Source of the DNA: Symsagittifera roscoffensis
Taxonomy: Eukaryota; Xenacoelomorpha; Acoela; Convolutidae
Direction of reading: 5' to 3'
Length of the DNA: 64,000 nt
Assembly: GCF_963678635.1 (NCBI RefSeq)
Contig: NC_087063.1
Span: 38,394,759-38,458,758 of the forward strand
Positions 36,491 through 48,414 of this stretch are shown piece by piece. How positions within the stretch are numbered: position 1 is the first letter of the stretch; each line of letters begins with the position of its first letter. Under the pieces are notes generated by a model, which ran no database searches, was not told the DNA's origin, and was given only the letters and a program-made list of their open reading frames with translations. The position numbers and the translations under genes were made by a program.

Positions 36491-37066
36491 TATGGATTGC
36501 TATTCCGACCATTGAAAGTGGGGAGAAACTTTGTATTCGGATGTGTTTTATGGCGGGCTTATGGATTGTTGTTCCGACACTGAACGTGTGGAGGCACTTT
36601 TTTCGGGTGTGTTTTCATGGCGGATTTATGGATTGTTGTTCCAATCACTGAACGTGTGGAGGCTTTTTTTTCGGGTGTGTTTTAGAGTTTTTCTTTTTTT
36701 TCGCTTTCCACGCATAATTATGCACTTCCCAGACAAACATTCAACTAAATATTGCGCTACCCGTGCATAACAGTTTTCCAAAAAAAAAATTTGTGAAAAA
36801 GTAAGTCGAACATCGTTTTTCTTTTTTCATTTGTATTTCATTTTTTTTGGACGAATGCTGTTGATTATGCCTTATTCAAAAACTTTCTACACTTTAGTAT
36901 GGTTTTCTCATTCCAATGACAACAAACAACTGCTTTTGAAAAAAAGAGATGAAAATTTGCAAACAAGAGATGAACAAACAAATTTGAAAAAAAGAGATGA
37001 AAATTTTTTTTGAATATGGTCGGAACATTCTGAGCTACCTGCACAGCAACAGGATATCCTTGATTT
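36491..37066. mobile_element. Family C inverted-repeat element with internal tandem duplications
   Basis: The ends are TTCCGACCATTGAAAGTGGGG and ATGGTCGGAACATTCTGAGC, related to the copy at 52919-53463. At the left end a unit of about 70-80 bases (ATGGCGGATTTATGGATTG, TTCCGAC/TTCCAATC, CTGAACGTGTGGAGGC, TTTTTTCGGGTGTGTTTT) is repeated about three times with variation. A detached copy follows at 37150-37225. Confidence 0.6.
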
Positions 37067-37149
37067 GTCTTCTTTTTGCTTTTCACTCAAAATCAAGTAC
37101 CACAAACAAATAGTCGAACTGGGTCGATCGATATATCATATTAAAGCCC

Positions 37150-37225
37150 TTGTTGTTCCGTTCACTGAAAGTGGGGAGGCATTTTTTCGGGTGTGTTTTT
37201 ATGGCGGGATTATGGGTTTCCACGC
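37150..37225. repeat. Extra copy of the family C tandem unit
   Basis: It reads TTGTTCCGTTCACTGAAAGTGGGGAGGCATTTTTTCGGGTGTGTTTTTATGGCGGGATTATGG in pieces that match the repeated unit at 36491-36690. It lies just outside the right end of the element. Confidence 0.6.
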
Positions 37226-37829
37226 ATAATCAGGCACCACATTTTTGGCCACATGTTTAGCCTGATTGTTGTGATAAACTTAATAAATAGTTTCAGGAGT
37301 GAAATTAAACACAAATTGAATTCACTGGGCACTGACTATTGGATCATCATTGCACTATTCTTGGCATCTCTGCATTTTTCCTGTCCCATTTCTGGCTCCT
37401 TCTGGACGGTGCATGATTTAGACACCAATGCTTCTCTTGATGCCCGATTTCTTCTCAAAACTAGCCTGAGAGCAAAAAGATAAGTATTATCTTCAGATAT
37501 ACAATCTTGTAAATATCCTAACGACGCCACCAAATAAATCTGATCCGAACGGTAGTCCTAACTCAAAAGGAGTCCGAGCTCCTATTGATTTTGTAGCTAA
37601 AACTATTCCGATCGATACACAAAACTTGATTACAGGTTCAAGTTTTCTTTAGCTGACTTCGTCACAACAAAGGAGCTACCCAACGACGTGACAATTCATT
37701 CTTACCGGGGTCTTTCTGCAAGAAAAACTCTCAGTAATCAGAAAGTACATTGAAGTAGAGCTCAAATCAATCACTTTCCAGGATGGCACTAACTCGTTGA
37801 CGAGTGATCTCCGCGAATGAGGCGACGAA

Positions 37830-40800
37830 TTGTTTGAAGATTTTTGTGCGTCCATCATTGTAATAGAGCACAAGTGCAGGCCTGGAACTATTAAAATTTG
37901 TCAAGTTCCTCATGTTAAATCAGGACCTCATTCAACAAGTGACAAAAAAACCGAGTTCAACCACCTTATTGAAAACAAATTTCAGAAAAAGAAATACCAC
38001 GTTGTTTTAGTTTACGAAAAAATTGTTCAGATTGACAAATATGAATCACTTTTCTATGATGAAGTACATTTGCTTAGATCGGTAAAGACTCTGAAGAATG
38101 CCATAATGGAAAAGGTGGTACCGATATCGATCTTATCGCCTCGAATTATGTCACAGTGTTTCAGTGAACTGCGCAAATATGGTGCCTACTAAATCGATAT
38201 CTAAATTCAAAGGTGGGTACACAGCTTGCACCTATAGTGCAGTTTTTTATCTCTTTTTTCAGATGACATCGAAGTAAACCCGCCCAGTCATGCCTCATGA
38301 GAACCTCAAAAGCATTGCGAAACAACACCTTGAGTACATCAAGTTTCTAACTCCCTAAATTACAGAAGCCTAAAAAAACAAATACGCTGAAATACGTTTC
38401 CTTTCAGAAATTATTGACTCAAACACTAAAATTGGTCTCATTGAAATTTGGCTGGATGAAACATGCAATCATCTCACCTACTCCTTCTGTATGTCAACCC
38501 ATAAACGATGTGACCGAAATAAACCACGCTCTGGTCAAAACTCAGGAGGGGTATACTTCTTCTTATACCAACAAAGTTCAACCCTAAAATCCGGGAAGAC
38601 ATAAATTTCGAACGTCCCGTCCACTTCGAAGGCATCTGGGTAGAATTTAGTCCAATCAAATCAAAAATCAAAAAGGCAGGTAATATCTTTTGCTTACAAT
38701 CAACACAAGCAGTTTGAACAATTATTAATTGAAGACACATTGGAAGGTACTGATTATGTAGCTTCGGAAACCAGAAATTTAACTATTCTTGGAGATCTCA
38801 ACATCAATTACCTGAACAAAGCAACACCAAAATTGTCAACGATTTGTTTAAACCATATAACTTGTCCTTAGCAAATAAAACATGCCAACATTTAACTCGG
38901 CACATAACAGATCTCTCTTGGATTATATTATCACAACCAAATCTTTTTGTAAGGAAACTTTTGTTGCTGAAGCATCCTTTAATACAGACAAGGAAAAATA
39001 GCCCACTTCGAACTTTGATGTTCAACAATAAAAAGCAATGAAAATTGATTTTGTGAGACTGTGAACAAAAACCCATTGTTTTTTTATCTACCAAGAACAA
39101 ACAGTTTCAAATATTTTACTTAATTTCGAACAAATATTCGCAGAAGTTTTGTATATTCATGCACCAATTGAAAAGAAATTTGTCAGTAATAAACCACCAC
39201 TTCAATTATCTTAAAAAAGTTATGAACACAATAGACGAACCGTTTAGATTGAAAAAAGAAATGGCACTAAGAAATATTCAGTCTTCACAAACTGCTTTAG
39301 ATTATCAAACCTATAAACGCGCAAGAAATTTACTCAGCAACCATCTTTATATACAAGAATGAGATGTAAGCTCTATTTCAGAATCTTGACAGTCCCAAAA
39401 AGCAATGGAAGTTCATCAACTCCATAAAAAAAAACATTGAAGCAAACTATCCAGATAGAATGATTGCGGATTTCATTGAGTAATTTAATCAATGATATTT
39501 AAAAGAAAATTGACTTGCTTAGTTACAATTTTTCAATTTTAGGCGTCTATAAATATTGCAATGTCCACCAAACCTACCGCTCTGAGAACTGATACCAAAA
39601 AATTTTAATTCAGATATGTCACTGGCAAAGAAAAGTTTGAAGCAATTTTTTTGCTTCCAATCGATAAGCTTTTAGGACCCAGTAGAAAAACTGTTTGGGC
39701 CCTGAAAGACAGTGTGCAAACAATCAAATCTATTTTAACAAAGATTATTTACCAATGTATCTCGAAAACTGAATGTCCACAAGCTTGGAAAAAGCACATG
39801 TTATTCCCGTATTCAAAAAAGGAGATACAGTCAATCCGATCAACTACCGGCCAATTTTCATAACACCAGTTGTCTCTAACTTTTTTTCCAGCTCAAATAA
39901 ATCAAATTTTGTTTGTTAATAACATTCTAAACCGCAAACAATTTGTTTTAGGCACGGTTATTCGACTAATGATGCTCTTCTATACACAATAGAAAAAATC
40001 AGATTCCATCTGGATAAACATAATGCAGCAGCAGCGGATATTTTAGATCTCTCGAAAGCGTTTGGTTCCCTTGCACATCCCGTCCTTGAACAAAAATTGA
40101 GGAATCTTGGTTTTGAATCATCAGCCACTGATCTAGTAAATTCTTTTCTAGAAAACACACAGCAGTAAACAATTGTGAATAGTGCTTATTCAGATAAGCT
40201 CAAGTTGGAGCAAGATGTACCCCAGGGTGCTGAACTAGGACCTCTGCTGTTTAACTAATAAGTTAATGATAAGCCAGAAGTTTTAGACAAGTCATGTACT
40301 CTTGTACAGTATGCCAATGATACAACACTGCTAAGTTTCCATTCAAATCCGATATCCGCAACATAAATCATTGAATCGTGTTTCAACAGATTACTCTCAT
40401 GTTTTAATTTAAACCAATCAAAGATAATTGTAATCAAAACTCAGTTCATCATTTTCTCTGCTCCATCACAAAAGAAACTCATAGAAAACTGCAAGCTGCA
40501 AGTACGAAATTACCAAGTCAAGTCCGTCAAGTTTCTCGGTGTTAAGATAGTTCCATGTTTTAATTTTAAAAAATAACTAAGTCTTACAGAAGATGGTACT
40601 GTAATCCAAACAATCAAATGCATTAGAGATGAAATTCCCCTACGAAGCAGAATCCTTTTACTCATTACCCTTTCATTAAGCCATTGACAGTATCATTGCA
40701 TGCTTTTGAATGGTTGTACTGAAGAAAATCTAGACAAGCTGGAAAAGCAAAAAAAATGGGGTATGCGAGTTGTCATTAACATAAACATAAGAGATTTTGT

Positions 40801-41000
40801 CACATATGTAAGGAAAAAAAACAGAAAATTCCCACTGCTAGAGATATAATCAAATACAGATCGACACAATATCTTCATAAATTAGGCCAAAACAGAATTA
40901 GAGCATTTATTTTCCTGCAGTTTCCGAATTCTAAATTCCGCTTTAATCATTCCATCGGCTCAACTTTCCTGCCACGTTTGTGCAAAACCTAATTCTTTCG
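37830..41000 (+). pseudogene. Degenerate non-LTR retrotransposon (endonuclease and reverse transcriptase)
   Basis: Broken frames follow the order of a CR1/L2/Jockey-like element. An upstream ORF (37830-38192) has YDEVHLL, like the D-x-x-H-L motif of an SGNH esterase. Endonuclease remains lie near 38270-38830: EIWLDETCNHLTYS, SGGVYFFLYQQSS, FEGIWVEF, and the phosphohydrolase motif ILGDLNINYLN. RT remains lie near 39820-40340: GDTVNPINYRPI, HGYSTNDALLYTIEKIR, DLSKAFGSLAHPVLEQKL, a block equivalent to GVPQGSVLGPLLF, and YANDTTLL where YADDT is expected. Many stops and frameshifts show it is dead. Clade assignment is tentative. Confidence 0.8.
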
Positions 41001-41312
41001 CAGGTCATTCCTATTTACATCAATCAAAATTTTTAACTTGGTAATTCAAAAAATCATCTCCATGAAAAAAATCTGTACGCTATCAAACAAATCAATTAAA
41101 AACCGCATACTAGAGCTGAGTTCTAATACATACAAAGGGCAGACTCTACCAACACCCAACTTCCCCCTTACTTCTTAGGGAGCGTCTTATTTAATCTTAT
41201 GTATTCAGTGACTGATGAAACTTTTTCTGTTCATGTATTTAATAATAATGTACACTTGTTCCATCTACAATCAGTTTTGTAACTGCAAAAGTTGATGCAA
41301 CAATGAAGCGTA

Positions 41313-41314
<2 letters not shown>

Positions 41315-41357
<43 letters not shown>
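41315..41357. repeat. (CT)n microsatellite
   Basis: A run of CT dinucleotides with a TT interruption near its 3' end, downstream of the non-LTR element remnant. Confidence 0.95.
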
Positions 41358-41738
41358 AGTCGTAATTTGAACCCTATTAAAAAATTGTCAAAAAAATTTT
41401 CAACAGTTAAGAGAAATACAGTTTTTTTGTTTGCTGTCTACTTTGGAGAAAAAAAGGCAAGCGAACAGTCTTAAATACGCAAGTAAGACTTAAAACTTTA
41501 CTTTTGCATCAGTAATGAGAATATTGAAGCTTCTTTTAGCGCCTTCTTGAAAAGAAAAAAAAACTTATTTTGTTTTTCTGAATAAATTTTTAATAGTAAC
41601 TGTTCTCAATTACGTATCAACTCTTACTATCAAATATTTTTTTTTTCGGCTCATAGACGAACGAACAATACATTATACCTTGGAAAAAAATATATGTTTT
41701 TTTTGAGGTCAGAGTTTTCTTTGCACTGCAGCCAACCA

Positions 41739-41981
41739 GGGGCTGATTTAGGGGAGGAGGCGGACGCTCCTTCATCGGGGGTTCGACCCCCAGCCGACCC
41801 AAAGGGTGACCGATTAAATTTTTCTAGAGTCGCCTTCGCAGAAAATTTTGTCAAAATAGGGTCTCTATAGTGATTTGGAAGAGCTCAGAAAATCAATAAG
41901 ATCGACCTACCTAAAAAAATGTCGACAAATTGCAAGTTTTTTTGAAAAACTGCTCCCTCGAGAAAATCCTAGATCTGCCCC
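41739..41981. mobile_element. Family A inverted-repeat element, copy 2
   Basis: It starts GGGGCTGATTTAGGGGAGG and ends TCGAGAAAATCCTAGATCTG then CCCC, so the ends are inverted copies of each other (GGGGCnGATcTAGG). CAACCAG occurs at 41733-41739 and again at 41984-41990, a possible target duplication. Internal GTTCGACCCCCAG and TCGACCTACCTAAAAAAA match the family. It has no coding capacity. Confidence 0.65.
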
Positions 41982-43411
41982 TTCAACCAGGTATTTTTGT
42001 TTGTTTCAATCATCATTATAATAGACGGAAACATGGAACACTTCTGATGGAAGTAACTGATTACTTTTGCTCGTTGGTCGGTGGAGTTTTTGTTTGGGTA
42101 TGGCTATGGCTTGACCTTTTACCTAGTAGCACTTTCAGAAGGAGTTTTTTTTCTTTAATATCTGAAAGACATGGATGCTTCGGCTTAGGTTGACGCACTC
42201 AATGAGAAGAAGCTATGTCGGTGCCCACCTCAAGGATTTGATCCTCTCAGTTCTCAAAGGGCTCTCCCTTTGATACTATGTAAAGAGAACCATTGCCATT
42301 GGTCTGCCAGCCCTGGAAATTTTCTAAAAAAAAATTTTGACGCCGAAAAAGACTCTTTTAGCTCCCCATCATAGATTTTTTCGACGCCAAAAAAGGACTC
42401 TTTTAGCTCCCCCTCATTGAGTTTTTTCAAAGTTTTGTCTTGAGTTACATATCCCATTGCAAACAACTTCAACCACCATTTACAACTTCGTAAGATCAAT
42501 TTATTAAAATTGCTTTGCATGTCAGGTGGGGTAAAATGGCACAAAACCAAAAAAATATATATCTTTTCAAACTACGTAGGCTGAGGTATAACCCGAAGGT
42601 TAACCCTTCAGCTTAACTGAGCTCTGGTATTTTTGCAACTGCAAGAGCTCACCTGCGCATCTAGCTCAAGTAGCGCATGTGCAAATTTCATACCAGCAAT
42701 CTTACGAGCTTCCCTGCCTCGTGCGCAACAGTGCACCAAGTTTGAAGATCGAGCGTATTTTGGGCACCATTGCATAACATTTGACTGGAGTGTCAAACTT
42801 TTTTGACTGAAGGAGGCTAAATAAATATTTTCGGGGACTTCTGAAAACCGGGACTTTGGGAAAACAGTCGACAAAGTTTTGAAAAACTCGTGAGCACCAA
42901 AATTTTGCAATAAAATTAGAACTCCTAATTTAGCTCTTTTTCTGCTTAACGGTTTCACTTTCCATACTGTTTCAAATAATATTCGGTAAAGAGCTTGAGT
43001 CTTAATTTTGAGATTTTGTAATATTCAATATATAAATGCAGTTAAAGACAATGTAACACTTGATTGCGCTGTTTGATTTGGTTGATACAAATGCGATCAC
43101 TTTATTTTTTGGCCTCTTTCAAACATGGCTAAATTTTGAGCAAATGAGAAGGTGGTCATTTTTTCCTGGAGTTTTTTTGTGTTTTTTCTTCCTGTCTAGG
43201 TAAAACTCTGCAGCTTGATTGAAATAAAATTAAATAATTACCAAACATTCTATACTTTTGCCGGTTCTGGCTCATTTAAAAGTCGGCCTAAAATTGCAAG
43301 CACAACCGTTTGAGATGGAAACTGTCGACCTCAACTAAAAGTCGATCATAGATCTTGGTGGCTAGGAAATTTTGAATGACGGTTCCGTGTCTGAACCAAA
43401 CAGTCCCATAC

Positions 43412-43724
43412 AAAACAGTCCAATACAAAACAGTCCGGAAAAATATGAAAATGAATGAAAAAACAGTCCGATACAAAACAGCCCGAAAAACAGTCCCAAG
43501 TAATCATTGTTTTAACAAACCAGTAGGCCGAGAATTGTCTTTGTTCAACTAACATAAAACACAAAATAGTGACCGCCGCAGTCGCGCCAACGTGCTGCAA
43601 GCTTGCCAACAGAGGGTAGGAATTAATACGAAAGTTAGAGCCAGTTATCGCCGCAAAGCGTCGACGCGCGTGCAGAGCGCCCACCAGCGATTTCAAACCG
43701 GACTGTTTTGTATTGGACTGTTTT
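43412..43724. mobile_element. Small foldback element with perfect 25-bp inverted ends
   Basis: The 25-base arms at 43412-43436 (AAAACAGTCCAATACAAAAC then AGTCC) and 43700-43724 are exact reverse complements. The motif ACAAAACAGTCC also recurs between about 43400 and 43500. The inside (230-260 bases) contains no convincing ORF. Confidence 0.7.
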
Positions 43725-44092
43725 TTTCCTTCATTACATGAGGTTGAGCTCGGTTCGGTTATAACCTTTTCGGTTTGGTTCGGTTACTCAAAAAAATCAA
43801 AAAATAAATTTCAATTGAAGCAAAGAAAAAGATAAGTTCCCTTTTTAACGAGTTTTTCGGTATGGCTTTCCAGAAGGTTTGCTCGCTTTCTGCTGATCCC
43901 ATTTCTGCAAGTACAACCGCTTCTGGAAAAGTTTTCTTAAACTCCCCTACTCAGAGTGAAGTTCATTTATTTGTTTTCTCACAGAGTTGTTGGCTATATC
44001 TTAGATAAAAGCGTATTTTCCAGAAACATACGGTATTCAGGGGTCCTCAAAAAGTTGTATTTTCTCCTTTTGTATAACGGCTGTAGAATTTA

Positions 44093-44633
44093 ATGTTCCG
44101 ACTTTCGATACGAAAGTAACGGAATATTTGTGCTCGGAGTGGGTTTTTTTTTTCTTCAGACAAATTTCGACTTTTTAACTAGCCATTTTTGACGTTTTTT
44201 TTTAATATCATTCGAAAGGTATTGTTGTCCTGAGCTCAAATTTGAAAAGATATTTCACCTGTGATCATTTTTCGTAAAACTATGGGGGCTTAAAGATTGA
44301 CATTTTAGCCAATTTGGGACAATTGACGCGCGATATATTTCGCGCTATTAACGCGTAAGAGGAGATTTAATCCGTCTTAAAAATTGTTCCAAATTGGTTG
44401 AAAGAAGCTTATTTGCCATAATTGATTTGTTACAAGGAACGAAATCTATCCTTTTGTCCTTTATATGGCGTGTGGGGGGATGATTTTCATAAAAAAACTT
44501 CAAATTTCAGAAGAAAAAAAATTTTCATTTTTTTTACATTCAAGTTTTTGATGTTATTACTGCTCCATAAACCTCAAAAGTCAGTCGGAACATTCAGGGC
44601 TTCGCCCTGATACGAGCAGTCTTGTTGTGATAT
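44093..44633. mobile_element. Family B inverted-repeat element, copy 1
   Basis: Inverted ends GTTCCGACT (44095-44103) and AGTCGGAAC (44583-44591). Next to each is a perfect hairpin: ACTTTCGATACGAAAGT (44101-44117) and CAGGGCTTCGCCCTG (44595-44609). The whole 540-base unit recurs at 45062-45600 and 63471-64000 in the same orientation. It is non-coding. It appears to sit inside another repeat marked by CGGTTCGGTT runs at 43750-43790 and 44740-44780. Confidence 0.8.
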
Positions 44634-45061
44634 GTTGTGGCAATACTCTCAATATTAGCCAGCCAGAAATCAGCGATTATCACACGAAAAAAATTGAACA
44701 ATGACAGCAGTTGTTGCATTTGGTTTCGGCTCGTTTTGTTTTGGTTCGGTTCGGTTATTAATCAGTCGGTTCGGTTAAACGCTGAACCCTATTGACGGTG
44801 CTATCTATTCAACAAAAAATAGTCCATAAAATTCCCCCCTCGATTTCTCAATAGTATATAAAATTTCCCCCTCGATTTAGAGGGCATAAAATACAAGTTT
44901 TTCAGAAATTGAATTCGGGGGCAAAAAATTCTTGTAATTGGTCAAAAAAAATCATTCGATACTAAATTATGATTAATATTTTAAATTATTAACAGAATAA
45001 AATAGATTTTCGGTAATAAAAATTTTTCCAACAGTATATTCAGCACGCTTGTTTCAAATGG

Positions 45062-45600
45062 TTATTGTTCCGACTTTCGATACGAAAGTAACGGAATATT
45101 TGTGCTCGGGGTGGGTTTTTTTTTCTTCAGACAAATTTCGACTTTTTAACTAGCCATTTTTGACGGAATTTTTTTAAATCATTCGAAAAGTATTGTTGTC
45201 CTGAGCTTAAATTTGAAAAGATATTTCACCTGTGATCATTTTTCGTGAAGTTATGGGGGTTTAAAGATTGCCATTTTGGCCAATTTAGGACAATTAACGT
45301 GCGATATATTTCGCGCTATTAACGCGTAAGCGGAGAGTTAATCCGTCTTAGAAATCGTTCCAAATTGGTTTAACGAAGCTTATTTGCCATAATTGATTTG
45401 TTACAAGTAGCGAAATCTATCCTTTTGTACTTTATATGGCGTGTGGGGGATGAGCTTCATCAAAAATTTCTAATTTTTGAAGAAAAAAAGTTTTCATTTG
45501 TTTTTTTTTACATTTAATTTTATAATGTTATTACTGCTCCATAAGCCTTAAAAGGCAGTCGGAACATTCAGGGCTTCGCCTTGATACAAGCAGTCTTGTT
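45062..45600. mobile_element. Family B inverted-repeat element, copy 2
   Basis: Same ends, same internal sequence (CGACTTTTTAACTAGCCATT, TTAACGCGTAAG, CTATCCTTTTGTACTTTATA) and the same left hairpin as copy 1. The right hairpin is slightly degraded (CAGGGCTTCGCCTTG). Confidence 0.85.
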
Positions 45601-46633
45601 TTATTGGGAATGAATTTTCCAAATTAATTCATGCTTAGGGAAAACATTTTACGGTATATCATTTAAGAGAGAGATTGTACGGTTGATCCATGTAATTGTA
45701 TATTTTGTAATGACAGTATTAATGAAAAACGGTTTTTGACAAAATATACAATATTTATGATCAAGATTTTTGTCTAATACATACACTTATATTTTTGCCT
45801 ACCCGTACCCAACAAAAGCTTCTAATCTAGATAGAAACGTTATATAGATAATCTAACCTAATGTTGTGTATTTTCTGTACAGAAAATAATGCATTCTCAT
45901 CTAACATTAGAATTATACTATATCTGGAAAGAACAACCAGAAGTAAATTCACTTCTCAACTGCAACGAGATAAACATGCTTCGATTAAACATAAAAACCA
46001 CACAAAAGTAGAAGAAAAACTCAAATCATTGATTATATTGAATTCAAATTGAAATTTCAAAAAAATTCCCAACAATAAGCCACTTTTTTTGGCTGCATTT
46101 CATTTGCCTAGTACTTTTCAGTGCTTGATTGTTAGAAGCTCCTATTGTTTTTTTTTCGTCTATCAAAAGCTATCCAAAAATAACATGAGGGTTTTGATTT
46201 TGATTAATTTTTTGACTATAAACCTATTTAAAAAATTAGTAGTCAGATCCCCAAAAAAAATTATCAAAACGGAAATTATCAACCAGACAATTTTAGTTCA
46301 GCCATCCCATTGTTTGTTTTAAAACTAATTGGCATCAATATCTGTTAAGACACAAGGCGCTTTAGAAAATTTTAAGAGTTAGTCGCCCAGTGTTAAATTA
46401 TTACTGAAGTGGAACCTTTTGCAAAAATTTTGCAGGCAGGATTGAAGGTTGCCGTTTTTCTCCTCTGCAGGCCGTTGAAATCCATTTTAGAATTGGAGTT
46501 TTTTAAAATTGCCTTTTTATTTAAAGCATACGGAAGGCAACTGGATCACGATTTTCTCATTTCCAATTTTCACAAACTTGAAATTTTAACCACTTGGTTA
46601 AATATACACATCGATACTAAAAAAATTATCATA

Positions 46634-46833
46634 NNNNNNNNNNNNNNNNNNNNNNNNNNNNNNNNNNNNNNNNNNNNNNNNNNNNNNNNNNNNNNNNNNN
46701 NNNNNNNNNNNNNNNNNNNNNNNNNNNNNNNNNNNNNNNNNNNNNNNNNNNNNNNNNNNNNNNNNNNNNNNNNNNNNNNNNNNNNNNNNNNNNNNNNNNN
46801 NNNNNNNNNNNNNNNNNNNNNNNNNNNNNNNNN
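46634..46833. other. Assembly gap of exactly 200 N
   Basis: The run of N is a round 200 bases, so its true length is probably unknown. A GA-rich microsatellite begins immediately after it, which probably caused the assembly break. It lies in the intron between the first and second visible receptor exons and may hide an exon. Confidence 0.98.
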
Positions 46834-46866
46834 AGAGAGATAGAGAGGAGAGAGAGAGAGAGAGAG

Positions 46867-46908
<42 letters not shown>

Positions 46909-46914
46909 CGAGAG

Positions 46915-46945
<31 letters not shown>

Positions 46946-46950
46946 TAGAG
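46834..46950. repeat. GA-rich microsatellite next to the gap
   Basis: Interrupted GA dinucleotides (GAGAGGAGAGAGA...) from the gap edge to about 46950. Predicted Leu/Ser-rich frames on the minus strand here are artefacts of the repeat. Confidence 0.95.
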
Positions 46951-47302
46951 CGAGCGAGTGAGCAAAGGAATGAGCGTTCATCTTGAGGATTTCATCTTGA
47001 GGAGGGTAGATTCTGCCGAAATATGAAGTCTGAGAGAGGAAGAGAGGGAACTTGCGTTCAATAAAATTGAAAAATCTTACACCTGAAGAAGCATCACCAC
47101 ATGAATTGGACGAGCAACTGGACTAAATTCGGTAAAAGTTTTGCCTGAAACACATTACCAGAGAGGGGAAGGGGGAACGTCTTTTGTTTAGAGCAATCAA
47201 TTGTGAGCTACATGGATATCAGATAAAGCAATAAAAGAAGAAAAATCATAAGAAAAAAATTATTGCCAACCGATTTACTTGGGGATGTCTGGTCGAACCT
47301 AG

Positions 47303-47560
47303 TCAGCAATAAGAGGGAGAGAAACGTATCGTATTGAGCAAAAAGACGCGACAAACGTTTTGGAGTTGCTGCTCAGCATGTTGGTTCACATGGATCAAGG
47401 CCAAGTCCAATGTACGTGCCATTGGTATCTATCGGAGCAGCACTTTTACATTGAATATTCTCACATGTTTTGGAGTAAAATTTCAGCACCAGACAAGGTG
47501 CTCACTCTGCCATTTTGTTTTATATTTGAGTTTAGGATATTGATATCTTTTAGGCAGTAA
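47303..47560 (+). CDS. Unrecognised open stretch, possibly an exon or transposon scrap
   Basis: From 47303 the frame is open to the TAA near 47560 and reads SAIRGRETYRIEQKDATNVL, ELLLSMLVHMDQGQVQCTC, HWYLSEQHFYIEYSHMF and WSKISAPDK. The residue mix is more protein-like than the surrounding DNA. A possible acceptor (CTAGTCAG) lies before it and a possible donor (GACAAG|GTGCTC) inside. I recognise no family. It lies in a receptor intron on the opposite strand. Confidence 0.2.
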   Translation, partial: SAIRGRETYRIEQKDATNVLELLLSMLVHMDQGQVQCTCHWYLSEQHFYIEYSHMFWSKISAPDKVLTLPFCFIFEFRILISFRQ

Positions 47561-48414
47561 AAGAAGAATCCGTCAAAAAAGTTCAGTTGAAAACTCACTT
47601 ATAGAAACAATTTGCCGTGTATAAAATATTCCGCAGTTTTGTTCTATTCAGTCTGAATAATTATTCTTTCATTTTCTTCAAAGTTTGGGACAAAAATATG
47701 TATCTGGTTGAACTTGTATCTACCCTATTCTTTGATTTTAGCTATAATAAGTCGAACCGTAAATGATATTTTTCTGAGTGATAATTTCTCTTCCTAGATT
47801 TACCGATAAAGACACCCTCCGAGACTGAACAATTGAAGATATTTTCTCCAGGGCGGTATCAGAAATTCTACTGAATACCGTTTTTCATAAAATGAAAATT
47901 TTTTTATTCTGTTATTTCAGTAACCTCAGACGTGATTGCTCTTCCTTTGAGGTTATCCCCGAATTTCACAAACGGAGTCCTATGTAATTAGATTGCTTCG
48001 ACTTGCTTTTAGGTTCGTGTTCTCCATTATTTCCATGTATTTGAACAATTTTGCTTGTTGTTTCGGTGGTAATTCAATTTAACTATTTTGTCAACAGAAT
48101 TTAGAAGAAAAATTAACATTTTTTAAGCATATTCATTTTCTCTACAGTTTTTTATATTAACAGTACAGACAAATCAGATTTGAAAAAAAAAATTAAAAAA
48201 TATTGCGATAAAATTGATTTAATCAGGGACGAATTTGGAAGTGGGCGGACGCTCATTCCACTGGGAAAACTGACACCATCACCACCCAAAAGGCTCAACC
48301 CCCTTAGTATCAATCTACCGTCGACAGACAAAAATTTCTCGAGATCCTTTTGGCGCCGAATTATATAAAATTTGTGGAAAAATATGGTCAAACTTGGTCA
48401 AAGTGGTTTTTTGA

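Noticed and set aside
37193-37483. Plus-strand ORF with a GSFWTVHDLDTNASLDARF stretch
   Set aside because: It sits between repeat copies and a dead retrotransposon, and I could not link it to any family or to the receptor. A strong minus-strand acceptor (TTTTTGCTCTCAG) there gives no receptor-like reading frame.
46570-46981. Leu/Ser-repeat proteins around the gap
   Set aside because: They read through N bases and a GA microsatellite.
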